Below are positions 1 to 7,483 of a stretch of 31,650 nucleotides of DNA, piece after piece (position 1 is the first letter of the stretch; every line of letters starts with the position of its first letter). Made by a program: the position numbers and the translations under genes. The notes below the pieces were generated by a model. It saw nothing but the letters and a program-made list of their open reading frames with translations, searched no databases and had not been told where the DNA came from. The DNA comes from JAKACA01 sp050010115 (lineage in GTDB: Bacteria > Actinomycetota > Acidimicrobiia > Acidimicrobiales > Bog-793): positions 1 through 31,650 of the forward strand of contig JBEKLQ010000096.1 in assembly GCA_050010115.1 (NCBI GenBank), given 5' to 3'.

Positions 1-161
1 TTTGGCGGCGGGTAACCGGGCCCTTTGGCCTTGGTACTGGTGGTCGAGGTCGACTGTGCCGATACCGACGATGTCACTGCGCCAACGATCATCGTTGTCG
101 CGATCGCGGCCACCCCGCCCGTCCACAGGGCACGGCGGTGCTGGCGATTGGATAGTCTCAT
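1..161 (-). CDS. N-terminus of an exported protein, truncated by the window edge
   Basis: Only the first 53 codons are in the window. Read on the minus strand from the ATG at 161, the product starts MRLSNRQHRRALWTGGVAAI, continues with a hydrophobic stretch to about residue 32, and has a plausible signal-peptidase site after VSA (about residue 35), followed by a Ser/Thr-rich linker. This is the pattern of a secreted protein with a charged n-region. A purine-rich GGGGGAG lies only a few bases upstream, and an in-frame GTG immediately precedes the ATG, so the exact start is uncertain. Nothing of the mature domain is visible, so no function can be assigned. The upstream region holds a threefold 20-nt repeat (179-260). 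Confidence 0.55.
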   Translation of the reverse strand, partial: MRLSNRQHRRALWTGGVAAIATTMIVGAVTSSVSAQSTSTTSTKAKGPGYPPP

Positions 162-178
162 CACTCCCCCTTGTTTGT

Positions 179-260
179 TTTGTCTGTTATTCCCTCGGAT
201 TTGTCTGTTATTCCCTCGGGGTCACTCCTCCTTGGCTGTTTTTGTTTGTGATTCCGTCGG
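179..260 (-). repeat. Three copies of a 20-nt repeat upstream of the exported protein
   Basis: On the plus strand, TTTGTCTGTTATTCCCTCGG occurs exactly at 179-198 and 200-219 (period 21), and again at 241-260 with three mismatches. Read towards the exported gene at 161 the unit is CCGAGGGAATAACAGACAAA. The copies sit 18-100 bp upstream of that gene, where a promoter, 5'UTR or operator array would be expected. They are AT-richer than the surrounding DNA. Function is inferred from position only. Confidence 0.7.
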
Positions 261-589
261 GACTATCCCGCCCGAGTTTCTTGTCTTGTGTTCGTCCAAC
301 CCGGGTATCGACGGTGCCAATTACCCTTAGACGGACGACGCGTACCGCCGTGAGTGCATGAGATGGACAGGCCTCAAAAGCAGCCGGCGGCGGTGTCCCG
401 CCTCGGCCGCCTCGGCCGTGGTTAACGATCGCCATCCACTGACTGTTCATTCCCCGCGTCCAATCCCCCCGTGGCCCCGGCATCTCCTGTCTTGAGCCCT
501 CCATGCCGGTGCCACGCCTTGGCTTGCCAAATAGAGACGCACCTGCTTACCGAACAGTAACACCGGGTGTTTGGCCCAGTCAACGCCTC
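261..589. other. Intergenic stretch without a recognised gene
   Basis: No convincing coding region was found between the exported gene's repeat array and the insertion element. The only structure seen is an exact 9-bp tandem duplication, CCTCGGCCG twice at 401-418. Open frames crossing the stretch show no recognisable protein features. Confidence 0.5.
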
Positions 590-1921
590 TAAGTGGTCCG
601 GCCCGTAAATACATGGGTGTAACTGGCGGTGGGTGCGGATGATCGGAGCTGTCGATGGGCAGGCCGAGCCCGTTCGTCGTCGTCCTGAGCGACGAGGTTC
701 GCCGCGAGCTTGAACGGCGAGTCCGCAGCGGCCGCAGTCAGCATCGAGATGTCGTGCGGACCCAGATCGTGCTGCTTGCTGGCGATGGTGCGGACAACAC
801 CACGATCGCGGCATGGCTCGACATCGCCGTGAACACGACTTCGAAGTGGCGCAAGCGATTCGCCTGCGAGGGGATCGCAGGGCTGTCGGATCGGAAGCGA
901 TCCGGTCGGCCAAAGGTGATAGGTGCGGCGGTCGTCGCTGAGGTGACAGCGATCGCCTGCGAGCTGCCGGCGACGAGGAACCTCCCCTTCAGCCGCTTCT
1001 CCTCAGCGGAGATCGCGGCGGAGGTCATCGCTTCGGGGGTCACCAACGCGCTCAGCGCCTCGTCTGTGCGACGCATCCTTCACGACGCCGTGATCCGTCC
1101 CTGGCGGCACCGGTCCTGGATCTTCCCCCGCGACCCGAAGTTCGCGGAGAAGGCCGGCGTCGTCCTCGACCTCTACGAGCGGGTCTATGGCGGGCGGGAG
1201 CTCCTCGACGACGAGTTCGTCATCTCGAGCGATGAGAAGACCTCCATCCAGGCGCGCTGTCGCTGCCATCCGAGCCTTCCGCCGGGGAGGGCCCGCCTCA
1301 TGCGCGTCGAGCACGAGTACGAGCGCAAAGGGGCGCTCAACTACCTCGCCGCCCTCGACGTCCATAGCGGGCTTCTGATCGGGCGCTGCGAGGAGAAGAC
1401 CGGCATCGTGGCCTTCGCGCGCCTTCTCACAGACGTGATGGCACGAGAGCCCTACGCGTCGGCCCGCACGGTGTTTGTGGTCTGCGACTCAGGCAGCAGC
1501 CACCGTGGGCAGGCCTCGGTCGACCGGACGCGGGAGAAGTGGCCAAACGTCATCCTCGTGCACGTCCCGGTGCACGCCAGCTGGCTCAATCGAGATCGTC
1601 TTCTCCATCTTGCAGCGCAAGGTTCTCTCCCCGAACGATCTGGTCGACCTCGAGGCGCTGGCCGAGCGGATCGCCTGCTTCGAGCGCCGCTTCAACGCGA
1701 AGGCTCAGCCCTTCGGTTGGAACTTCACCCGCGCCGATCTCGAGGCGTTCTTGGACAAGCTGCACACTCACGAGGACGCCCCGGGAGAACAGGCCGCGTA
1801 GATTCACCGTGTGGCGATCCCGGAATCGACAAAGGCGAGCCTGCGATCCCGCCTGGAGTCTCGACGAAGCGAGCGGTGGCCTTCGCTCACCGAGCTCGAG
1901 ACGACCTTTCGAGCCAACTTA
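590..1921 (+). mobile_element. IS630-family insertion sequence, degenerate
   Basis: The element carries a single IS630-type transposase (655-1801), which is broken. IS630 elements insert at TA and are usually 1-1.4 kb. The limits given here are tentative: TAAGTGGTCCG at 590-600 faces the inverted TAAGTTGGCTCG (complement of 1910-1921), both starting in TA, which would make an element of about 1.33 kb. The inverted-repeat match is short and gapped. The right end would lie 25 bp from the 3' end of tRNA-Gln. Confidence 0.45.
655..1801 (+). pseudogene. IS630 family transposase, frameshifted
   Basis: Frame 1 from the ATG at 655 encodes an N-terminal helix-turn-helix region (about residues 35-90, ending LSDRKRSGRP) and the first part of a DDE_3 catalytic domain, with acidic residues in SSDEKTS (about 193) and VCDSGSSHRG (about 278). 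The frame breaks just after HASWLN at 1588-1590. The rest of the family motif, EIVFSILQRKVL, with the third catalytic residue (Glu), continues in frame 2 from 1592 and ends at the TAG at 1799-1801. The family motif is WLNQIEI, so about five bases (one and two-thirds codons) are missing here, probably by slippage between repeated ATC/GAT units. There is no A-run or other slippery heptamer at the break, so programmed frameshifting is unlikely. The unshifted frame would read on to about 1944 with unrelated sequence. Confidence 0.85.
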
Positions 1922-1936
1922 TCCAGTCTACCTGGA
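1922..1936 (-). terminator. Small hairpin just downstream of tRNA-Gln
   Basis: TCCAG-TCTAC-CTGGA forms a 5-bp stem with a 5-nt loop 10 bp past the tRNA 3' end (minus strand). There is no T-run. It may be a weak terminator or processing site, or it may belong to the adjacent element's border. Confidence 0.25.
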
Positions 1937-1945
1937 CTTATTGAG

Positions 1946-2018
1946 CTGGCGGGGGAGGGCTCGAACCTCCAACCTCCTGATCCAAAGTCAGGCGTTCTGC
2001 CGGTTGAACTACCCGCCA
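1946..2018 (-). tRNA. tRNA-Gln(TTG)
   Basis: The minus strand folds into a complete 73-nt cloverleaf. The acceptor stem is TGGCGGG/CCCGCCA, the D-arm stem GTTC/GAAC, and the anticodon stem CCTGA/TCAGG closes the loop CTTTGGA with anticodon TTG (reads CAA, Gln). The T-arm is GGAGG-TTCGAGC-CCTCC. The first base T pairs with A72 and the discriminator base is G, both typical of tRNA-Gln. CCA is not encoded (CTC follows). The remains of an IS630 element start about 25 bp beyond the 3' end. Confidence 0.95.
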
Positions 2019-2152
2019 CAGTCGCACGCTTCAGGCGTCCCGAGCGCGCAGACGACCACACCAGCCTGACACACGCAGGCAGGCCGTCTGACTACGCGGC
2101 GTGGTTCGAGCCAGACGATCGCCAATGCACCCCGGGACTCAGCGGCGTCGGT

Positions 2153-2902
2153 TCAGCGAGTTGCCGACAGCGTGTGGCCGCAGGCCCCACAGAAGATGAC
2201 CGTCACGCTGCCGAAGGACCGCCGCCTCCCGGTCGCCGTGCCACCGGATGGCGTGATCGTGGTGACGGCGAGCACCTCGCTCAACAGCTGACCGCAGCCC
2301 GGGCACAGCGGTGGGGCAAGCTCTTGCTGCTGAGAGGCGCCGGACTCGTCCGACGCCTGTCCGTCCATGTCACCCGCCGAACCTCGGGCGCCGGCTCCGT
2401 CCGGGCTTTGGCGGAAACCCTGAGCGGCGTCGGCGCCGATTACGCCGGCGGCGACGAGGTCGCGCACATGCGCCTCTCGCGCCTGCAGAATGTCCGAGCG
2501 GAGCTCATCGAGCTGGAGGCCCATGTTGCGCAGGACGAGTGCGGCGACACTAGTTGCCTGCTGGATGATCCCGAGCAACAGGTGCTCCGGTCTCACCACA
2601 TCGTCCTCCAGGGCGTCGCTCTCCTGGCCGGCAAGCATCAGTACCTGCTTGGCACGAGCAGTGAGCGACGGCACGACCTGCTGAGAGGCGCTTCCGACGC
2701 GCCCGGCACCACCCACTTGGGCCCGGACCTCGGTGGCGACGATTCCGTGCTGAGCGAGGATTGGGGCGACGATCAGATCGCCGCCGAGCAGCAACCCCAA
2801 CAAGACGTGCTCCGTACCGGTGAAGTCATGACCGAGGCTTGTTGCCTCCTGGCCGGCGATGTCGAGGACGTGCAAGCTCTCCGGGCTCAGTTCTTCCAGC
2901 AC
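2153..2902 (-). CDS. Clp N-domain (ClpR) protein with C-terminal zinc ribbon
   Basis: This 249-aa protein has two Clp repeat motifs typical of the N-terminal substrate- and adaptor-binding domain of ClpA/ClpC. The first (about residues 5-62) contains GTEHVLLGLL and the second (about 79-140) contains RPEHLLLGII. A low-complexity acidic/Gln linker follows, then a putative zinc ribbon with CPGC (about 202) and CGAC (about 239). There is no AAA+ ATPase module. Stand-alone Clp N-domain proteins are common in actinobacteria and may act as adaptors or decoys for ClpC. The start is taken as the GTG at 2902: an in-frame TGA lies 36 nt upstream, no SD is present, and a TAGCGT box lies 7 nt before the GTG, suggesting a leaderless mRNA. 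It is divergent from the bS22 gene. Confidence 0.8.
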   Translation of the reverse strand: MLEELSPESLHVLDIAGQEATSLGHDFTGTEHVLLGLLLGGDLIVAPILAQHGIVATEVRAQVGGAGRVGSASQQVVPSLTARAKQVLMLAGQESDALEDDVVRPEHLLLGIIQQATSVAALVLRNMGLQLDELRSDILQAREAHVRDLVAAGVIGADAAQGFRQSPDGAGARGSAGDMDGQASDESGASQQQELAPPLCPGCGQLLSEVLAVTTITPSGGTATGRRRSFGSVTVIFCGACGHTLSATR

Positions 2903-2909
2903 GACTTCG

Positions 2910-2915
2910 ACGCTA
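2910..2915 (-). promoter_or_regulatory. Probable -10 box of the Clp N-domain gene
   Basis: TAGCGT ends 7 nt before the GTG start codon, and no Shine-Dalgarno sequence lies between them. This is compatible with transcription starting at or next to the start codon. Confidence 0.4.
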
Positions 2916-3076
2916 CCCGAGGTGCCTCGGACGCAGGCGGCTCATTGAATCCTCCAGGCCACGCCGAGTTTCCACGGCCTCGGTGCCAGCCGGAGCGCGC
3001 CAGCCGGAGCGCCGACCGCCCGGCCTGCCGAGAGGGCCGGACGCACGGTTTGGACGAGAGATGGCCCAGGAGCGAC

Positions 3077-3082
3077 TATCCT
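3077..3082 (+). promoter_or_regulatory. Probable -10 box of the bS22 gene
   Basis: TATCCT is followed by exactly 10 nt and then the ATG. No SD lies in the gap. The same 10-nt spacing is seen at bL37 (8748-8753) and at the unknown gene at 9794, supporting a leaderless-type promoter. Confidence 0.5.
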
Positions 3083-3092
3083 CACCCACGCC

Positions 3093-3194
3093 ATGGGTTC
3101 CCTGATCAAAAAGCGCCGCAAGCGCATGCGCAAGAAGAAGCACAAGAAGATGTTGAAGCGCACCCGCTGGCAGCGTCGCGCCGCCGGCAAGTAG
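3093..3194 (+). CDS. Small ribosomal subunit protein bS22 (AURKAIP1/COX24 domain protein)
   Basis: This 33-residue, extremely basic protein starts MGSLIKKRRKRMRKKKHKKM and ends RRAAGK. It has the same length and layout as the actinobacterial protein formerly annotated as a conserved hypothetical AURKAIP1/COX24 protein, later seen in mycobacterial ribosome structures as bS22 near the decoding centre of the 30S subunit. The assignment rests on the MGS-IKKRRKRM-KKKH core. It lies alone on the plus strand between the divergent Clp N-domain gene and the end of the ispE operon. It is short enough to be missed by gene finders with a length cut-off. There is no SD near the ATG; a TATCCT box 10 nt upstream suggests leaderless translation. 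Confidence 0.9.
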   Translation: MGSLIKKRRKRMRKKKHKKMLKRTRWQRRAAGK

Positions 3195-3243
3195 CCCGGC
3201 AGACCGCTTCAGCGCCGCCGCCTCTCGACGCAAGCCGGGCTGC

Positions 3244-4098
3244 TCAGTAAGCAGGTACAGCCCGTACGAGCTTGACCAGGGCTGATTCACCTTCGGCCAC
3301 GATCGCCGCCACGAGGTGGCGCTCGACCTCCGACAGTCGGTTGTGCTCGCTCTCGAGCCACCACGTTCCCCCGCTGCCTGCCAACGACGGACGTTCCCCG
3401 GCGACGTCAGCGATCAGGTCTCGCCACCACGCGAGGCGCGGCTCGGCGACCAGAGCAGCAGGCTCGAGGTCGTTGCCATGCTCGCCCCTCGGGCCACCCA
3501 GAGTGTCCCAGGCCGAGTACACGGCTGGTGTCGAGACGTGCAGCTTCGGTACCACGAGGAGGTACTCCGCCTCCTCGTGGTCGAGCGGCTCCACCACCTC
3601 GCCGATGCCGCCGACGTTCGCCCGGCCGCCACTGACGCAGAAGGGCACGTCGGCTCCGATCCGCGCCGCCACGCCGAGATCCCGGCACCCAGCCCAACGC
3701 AGGACTGCGGCGGCGTCCGACGATCCTCCTCCGAGGCCGGCGCCGGCGGGGATGCGTTTCGTCAGGCGCACCCTGGCCGTCCGCCCGGCAGCGGCCAACG
3801 CCACTTCGACGAGGTTCGGTCCGGCCTGCCCGGCGCCGGGCTGGCCCGCCCCCACAACCCCCCCGACCCAGTCCACGTCATCGACGACCTCGACCGACGT
3901 CGGAACTCCGCCGATGATCTCGAGCCCGTCACAGAGGTCGACCGTCACCATCTCGGCTTGAAGTAGGTGATAACCGTGATCCCGGCGACCGGTGATCCGC
4001 AGCTGGCTGGTCAGTTTGGCGGGTGCTGTCAGGACGGCGGGATCTCGGTTCCTGGTGACTCCCCCACCACCGGCTTCGTCGGCATCGCCCGCGCGCAC
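3244..4098 (-). CDS. ispE: 4-diphosphocytidyl-2-C-methyl-D-erythritol kinase (IspE)
   Basis: GHMP-family kinase of the MEP isoprenoid pathway; it phosphorylates the 2-hydroxyl of 4-diphosphocytidyl-2-C-methylerythritol. The GHMP ATP-binding loop PAGAGLGGGSSDAAA, the DVPFCVSGG segment and a C-terminal GSGGTWW (glycine-rich motif III) are all present. The N-terminal motif reads APAKLTSQL, whereas the E. coli enzyme has PAKLNLFL, so the usual Asn is Thr here. The family RxxGYH motif (RRDHGYH) is kept. The start is uncertain. The GTG at 4098 gives 284 aa and overlaps the upstream rsmA by 70 nt; an ATG at 4170 gives 308 aa with an unusual Arg/Gly-rich extension. It is the last gene of the minus-strand operon. 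Its convergent neighbour is bS22. Confidence 0.9.
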   Translation of the reverse strand: MRAGDADEAGGGGVTRNRDPAVLTAPAKLTSQLRITGRRDHGYHLLQAEMVTVDLCDGLEIIGGVPTSVEVVDDVDWVGGVVGAGQPGAGQAGPNLVEVALAAAGRTARVRLTKRIPAGAGLGGGSSDAAAVLRWAGCRDLGVAARIGADVPFCVSGGRANVGGIGEVVEPLDHEEAEYLLVVPKLHVSTPAVYSAWDTLGGPRGEHGNDLEPAALVAEPRLAWWRDLIADVAGERPSLAGSGGTWWLESEHNRLSEVERHLVAAIVAEGESALVKLVRAVPAY

Positions 4099-4946
4099 GC
4101 CGCCAGCTTGCCCCAAGTCTCGATCCCGATCTCCTCGGGACGGCGCGTCGGCTCGACTCCCGCAGCGCAAAACGCCTCCTCGGTGACCATCCCGGCGAGC
4201 GAACGCCGCAGCATCTTCCGCCTCCCGGCGAAACCCGCCCTCACCAACCGATCGATCTCCTCGAACCCGGCGGTCGATACCGGAACGGCGGGCTCAGCCC
4301 GGCGGATGATCTCGACGAGGACCGACTCGACCTTGGGGCGGGGCAGGAAGACATCGGCGGGCACCCTCGCCACGACCCGCGCATCGGCGAAGTACGAGAC
4401 CCGGACCGAGACGGCGCCATAGGCACTCGAGCCGGGACCGGCCGCCAAGCGCTCGCCCGCTTCCCGTTGGACCATGACGAGCATCCTCGAGATCGCCGGC
4501 ACCTCCACGAGGAGGTCGAGGACGAGCGGAGTGGCGATGTTGTACGGGAGGTTCGCCACGAGCACCCAGCCTGGTTCGGGCACGGCCTCGCCGGCAGCCC
4601 CTGCTTCAGCGCCGAGCAGCTCGGCCCAATCGCAGGCCATCGCGTCAGCCCGCAGCACGGTCACTCCGAGCGGCTCCACGAGCTCACGCAGCAAGGGCTC
4701 GAGGTATCGGTCGATCTCCACTGCGAGCACGTGCGCCTTGGTCGCGGCCAGCGCGACGGTGAGCGAGCCGAGTCCTGCACCGATCTCGACAACCCGGTCG
4801 CCCGGGCCTACGCCAGCCAGCCGGGCGACGCGCTCGACGACATTCGGGTCGACGACGAAGTTTTGGCCCAAAGCCCGCGACGGCGAGATGCCATGGGCCC
4901 GCAACGTGGCGGCGATCTCGGCCCGGCCGGGAGGTCGTCTCGTCAC
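4029..4946 (-). CDS. rsmA: 16S rRNA dimethyladenosine transferase RsmA/KsgA
   Basis: This 305-aa SAM-dependent methyltransferase dimethylates the two adjacent adenines of the 3'-terminal helix of 16S rRNA (A1518/A1519 in E. coli numbering), a late 30S assembly step. Visible motifs are SRALGQNFVVDPN (residues 23-35), SAM motif I VVEIGAGLGSL (52-62), motif II acidic VEID (76-79), and the catalytic NLPYNIATP (132-140). A C-terminal helical domain is present. The start is the GTG at 4946, 44 nt after the tatD stop. The gene runs into ispE with a long overlap, a usual partner in actinobacteria. The rpfB gene found between tatD and rsmA in mycobacteria is absent here. Confidence 0.96.
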   Translation of the reverse strand: MTRRPPGRAEIAATLRAHGISPSRALGQNFVVDPNVVERVARLAGVGPGDRVVEIGAGLGSLTVALAATKAHVLAVEIDRYLEPLLRELVEPLGVTVLRADAMACDWAELLGAEAGAAGEAVPEPGWVLVANLPYNIATPLVLDLLVEVPAISRMLVMVQREAGERLAAGPGSSAYGAVSVRVSYFADARVVARVPADVFLPRPKVESVLVEIIRRAEPAVPVSTAGFEEIDRLVRAGFAGRRKMLRRSLAGMVTEEAFCAAGVEPTRRPEEIGIETWGKLAACARAMPTKPVVGESPGTEIPPS

Positions 4947-4990
4947 TACGGGCGGCGGGTCACCGCAGGCCCGCGATCACCCTCGGAGCC

Positions 4991-5941
4991 TCAACCGTGG
5001 AGGTTGAACACGACGTTGGCATTTGCCGTCGTGGCCTGCGCCACCGAGGCGTCGTCGAGGCCCTTCAACGAGGCGATCGCCGCACCCACGAGCGGCACGT
5101 AGGCCGGCTCGTTCGCTTTGCCACGATGGGGAACCGGCGTCAGGAACGGGCTGTCAGTCTCGACCAGCATCCGGTCCATCGGGCAGATCGTGGCCGCTTC
5201 CCGGAGGTCGTTCGCGCTCGTGAAGGTGACGATGCCGCTGAACGACAGGTACGCGCCCCTATCGAGGCAAGCCCGAGCCTCGTCCGGCCCACCGGTGAAG
5301 CAGTGGAAGACCATCCGGCTCGGCGCGCCCTCGGCGTCCAGCACGGCAAACGTGTCCTCCCACGCCTCTCGGGTGTGGATCACCAGCGCCAGGCCGTGGC
5401 GGTGCGCAAACCCAACCTGCTCAGCAAAGACCTTCCGCTGCACAGCCCGAGGCGAATGGTCGTAGTGATAGTCGAGCCCGCACTCGCCCACCGCCGTCAC
5501 CTTGGCCCTCGACAAGCCGAAGACGGAGAGCTCGTCCAGGTACGACCGCACGCCTCCGAGGCCGGTGCTGGCGTCATGCGGGTGTAGGCCGACTGTCGCC
5601 CACAGTTCGACCGGCGGTGACCCGTAGCCACTTGTCTCGCCGGCGATCGCGACCGCATGCCGCGAGCTTTCTTCGTCAGTCCCGACTACCACCAGCCGGC
5701 GGGTGCCCTGCTCCTGTGCCCGGTCGAGCACCGCATGAAGGTCCTTCGCCGTCTGCAGGTGGCAGTGGCTGTCGGTCCACAGCGGCAGCGCCGCCAACCG
5801 ATCGATGCGCTCGGCAGTCGACAGCTCCGCATGATCGTCCCGTGGACGATGCTCCTCGGACTGGCGCTGTTTGGCAGCCGGAGCCTCGTGCTCTGCCTGA
5901 TCACGCCGGCCACGACCGAAGATACGCCCGAAGCCGCTCAT
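4991..5941 (-). CDS. TatD family metal-dependent hydrolase (DNase)
   Basis: The 316-aa product is a TIM-barrel amidohydrolase-like nuclease. Metal-site motifs are seen in order: DSHCH (57-61, the HxH site), GECGLDYHYDHS (catalytic Glu, about 135-145), VIHTRE, VFHCFTGG and VETDSPFL (about 260). TatD proteins are 3'-5' DNA exonucleases/DNases proposed to act in DNA repair or turnover. A charged, poorly conserved N-terminus of about 50 residues precedes the barrel. The ATG at 5941 is chosen because it forms an ATGA overlap with the metG stop (5938-5941), indicating translational coupling; an upstream in-frame start at 6016 would lie deep in metG. Confidence 0.93.
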   Translation of the reverse strand: MSGFGRIFGRGRRDQAEHEAPAAKQRQSEEHRPRDDHAELSTAERIDRLAALPLWTDSHCHLQTAKDLHAVLDRAQEQGTRRLVVVGTDEESSRHAVAIAGETSGYGSPPVELWATVGLHPHDASTGLGGVRSYLDELSVFGLSRAKVTAVGECGLDYHYDHSPRAVQRKVFAEQVGFAHRHGLALVIHTREAWEDTFAVLDAEGAPSRMVFHCFTGGPDEARACLDRGAYLSFSGIVTFTSANDLREAATICPMDRMLVETDSPFLTPVPHRGKANEPAYVPLVGAAIASLKGLDDASVAQATTANANVVFNLHG

Positions 5942-7473
5942 TCGGCTTCGACCGCCCGCCTCGGGAACAACGGCAACCCTTTCTCGACAGCGAGCCCGCC
6001 GGGGTACCCACCCCACCCGAGCACCCCGTCGGGCCCCACGTTGCCGGCGGCAGCGGGTGACGCGGACAGGCCCAAGCGCCGCCAGATCTCAGCGGCCGCG
6101 TCTCCGAGCACCGGGGAGATGAGAACTGCGACGATGCGCAGCACCTCCAAGGCGTCGCCGAGCACACCGTCGACCACGGGGCCCGGATCGAGCTTCCACG
6201 GCGCGACCGCCTCCAGTTCGGCATTGGCAGCGTGGATGAGGCGCCAGGTGACCTCCAGGGCGTCTTGCGGCGCGAACGACCGCCAATGCCGGATGACCTC
6301 CGGCGTGAGCACGGCTGTCAGTTCTGCCAGTGGGGACTCAGAAGCGGCGCGTGGCGCCGGCCCGGTGCCACCACACTTCGACCCGACGACGGTGGCCACG
6401 CGTGACAGCAAGTTCCCGAGGTTGTTGGCGAGATCGGAGTTGTAGCGGGCGACCAAGCCCTCGTAGGAGAACTCCCCGTCGGCCCCGAGCCCAACCTCAC
6501 GGAGCAGGTAGTAACGCAGAGCATCGTTCCCCACGTCAGATGCGAGGTCGACCGGCGAGATCTGGTTGAACGCGCTCTTGCCCATCTTCTTGCCGCGCAC
6601 GAGAAGAAACCCAGTCACCACGTACGACGCCGGTGGATCGATCCCGGCTGCCATGCACATGGCCGGCCACCACACGCAGTGGAAGCGGATGATGTCCTTA
6701 CCGATCAAATGGCAGACGGACGGCCACCACTTGGAGAATCGATCGGGGTCGCTGCCGTAGCCGATGGCCGAGATGTAGTTCACGAGCGCGTCGTACCAGA
6801 CGTAGAACACATGGTCCTCGTCCCAGGGAACCGGGATGCCCCAGTCGATCGACGTGCGCGTGATGGAGATGTCCTGCAAACCCCCGCGGATGATGCCGAG
6901 CGCTTCGTTCCGCCGGGTCTCGGGGAAGATCGCGCTCGGGTGCGCCTCGTACCACTCCACCAGCCGCTCCGAGAAACGGCTCAGCTCGAAGAACCAATTC
7001 TCCTCGGTAAACCACTCGACCGGCCGTTCGTGAACCGGACAATTCTGCCCCTCCAGGAGCTCGGCCTCGTTGTAGTACGCCTCGCACGACACGCAGTACC
7101 AGCCCTCGTAGGTGCCCTTGCGAAGGTAGCCGTTGTCGTAGATCGCCTGCATGAAGTGCTGGACGCTGCTGTGGTGCCGTGGCTCGGTCGTGCGGATGAA
7201 GTCGTCGTTCGAGATCTGCAGCGCCTTCCAGGCTTCACGGAATCGCTCGCTCATCCGGTCCGTCCACTCGTGCGGAGTGACACCGTGGTCCTCTGCAACC
7301 CGCAACACTTTCAGCCCGTGCTCGTCCGTCCCGGTAAGGGACCAGACCTCCTCGCCCTCGAGGCGGTGCCAAGCGGCCAACGCATCGGCGACGATCGTGG
7401 CGTAGCCGTTCCCGAGGTGGGGAACGTCGTTCACGTAGAAGATCGGGGTGGTCACGTAAAAGCGGCCGGTCAC
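5938..7473 (-). CDS. metG: Methionine-tRNA ligase
   Basis: This 511-aa class I aminoacyl-tRNA synthetase charges tRNA-Met. The start is VTGRFYVTTPIFYVND (GTG at 7473), with the HIGH-type signature HLGN at 19-22 and TGTDEHG shortly after. A CVSC...CPVH segment (about 128-152) fits the zinc-knuckle insertion. The second ATP-site signature reads KKMGKS (about 297), that is KMGKS instead of KMSKS. The C-terminal anticodon-binding helical domain is complete, but there is no additional tRNA-binding EMAP domain. The gene begins 10 nt after the rsmI stop and overlaps tatD by 4 nt. Confidence 0.95.
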   Translation of the reverse strand: MTGRFYVTTPIFYVNDVPHLGNGYATIVADALAAWHRLEGEEVWSLTGTDEHGLKVLRVAEDHGVTPHEWTDRMSERFREAWKALQISNDDFIRTTEPRHHSSVQHFMQAIYDNGYLRKGTYEGWYCVSCEAYYNEAELLEGQNCPVHERPVEWFTEENWFFELSRFSERLVEWYEAHPSAIFPETRRNEALGIIRGGLQDISITRTSIDWGIPVPWDEDHVFYVWYDALVNYISAIGYGSDPDRFSKWWPSVCHLIGKDIIRFHCVWWPAMCMAAGIDPPASYVVTGFLLVRGKKMGKSAFNQISPVDLASDVGNDALRYYLLREVGLGADGEFSYEGLVARYNSDLANNLGNLLSRVATVVGSKCGGTGPAPRAASESPLAELTAVLTPEVIRHWRSFAPQDALEVTWRLIHAANAELEAVAPWKLDPGPVVDGVLGDALEVLRIVAVLISPVLGDAAAEIWRRLGLSASPAAAGNVGPDGVLGWGGYPGGLAVEKGLPLFPRRAVEAE

Positions 7474-7483
7474 ACGGCGCAGC

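Noticed and set aside
1585..1600. Programmed ribosomal frameshift in the IS630 transposase
   Set aside because: No slippery run at the junction, and the motif itself lacks residues, which points to deletion.
1811..3250. Long plus-strand open frame of 479 codons across tRNA-Gln and the Clp N-domain gene
   Set aside because: It runs through the tRNA and opposite the well-supported Clp N-domain gene, and its composition is that of an antisense shadow in GC-rich DNA.
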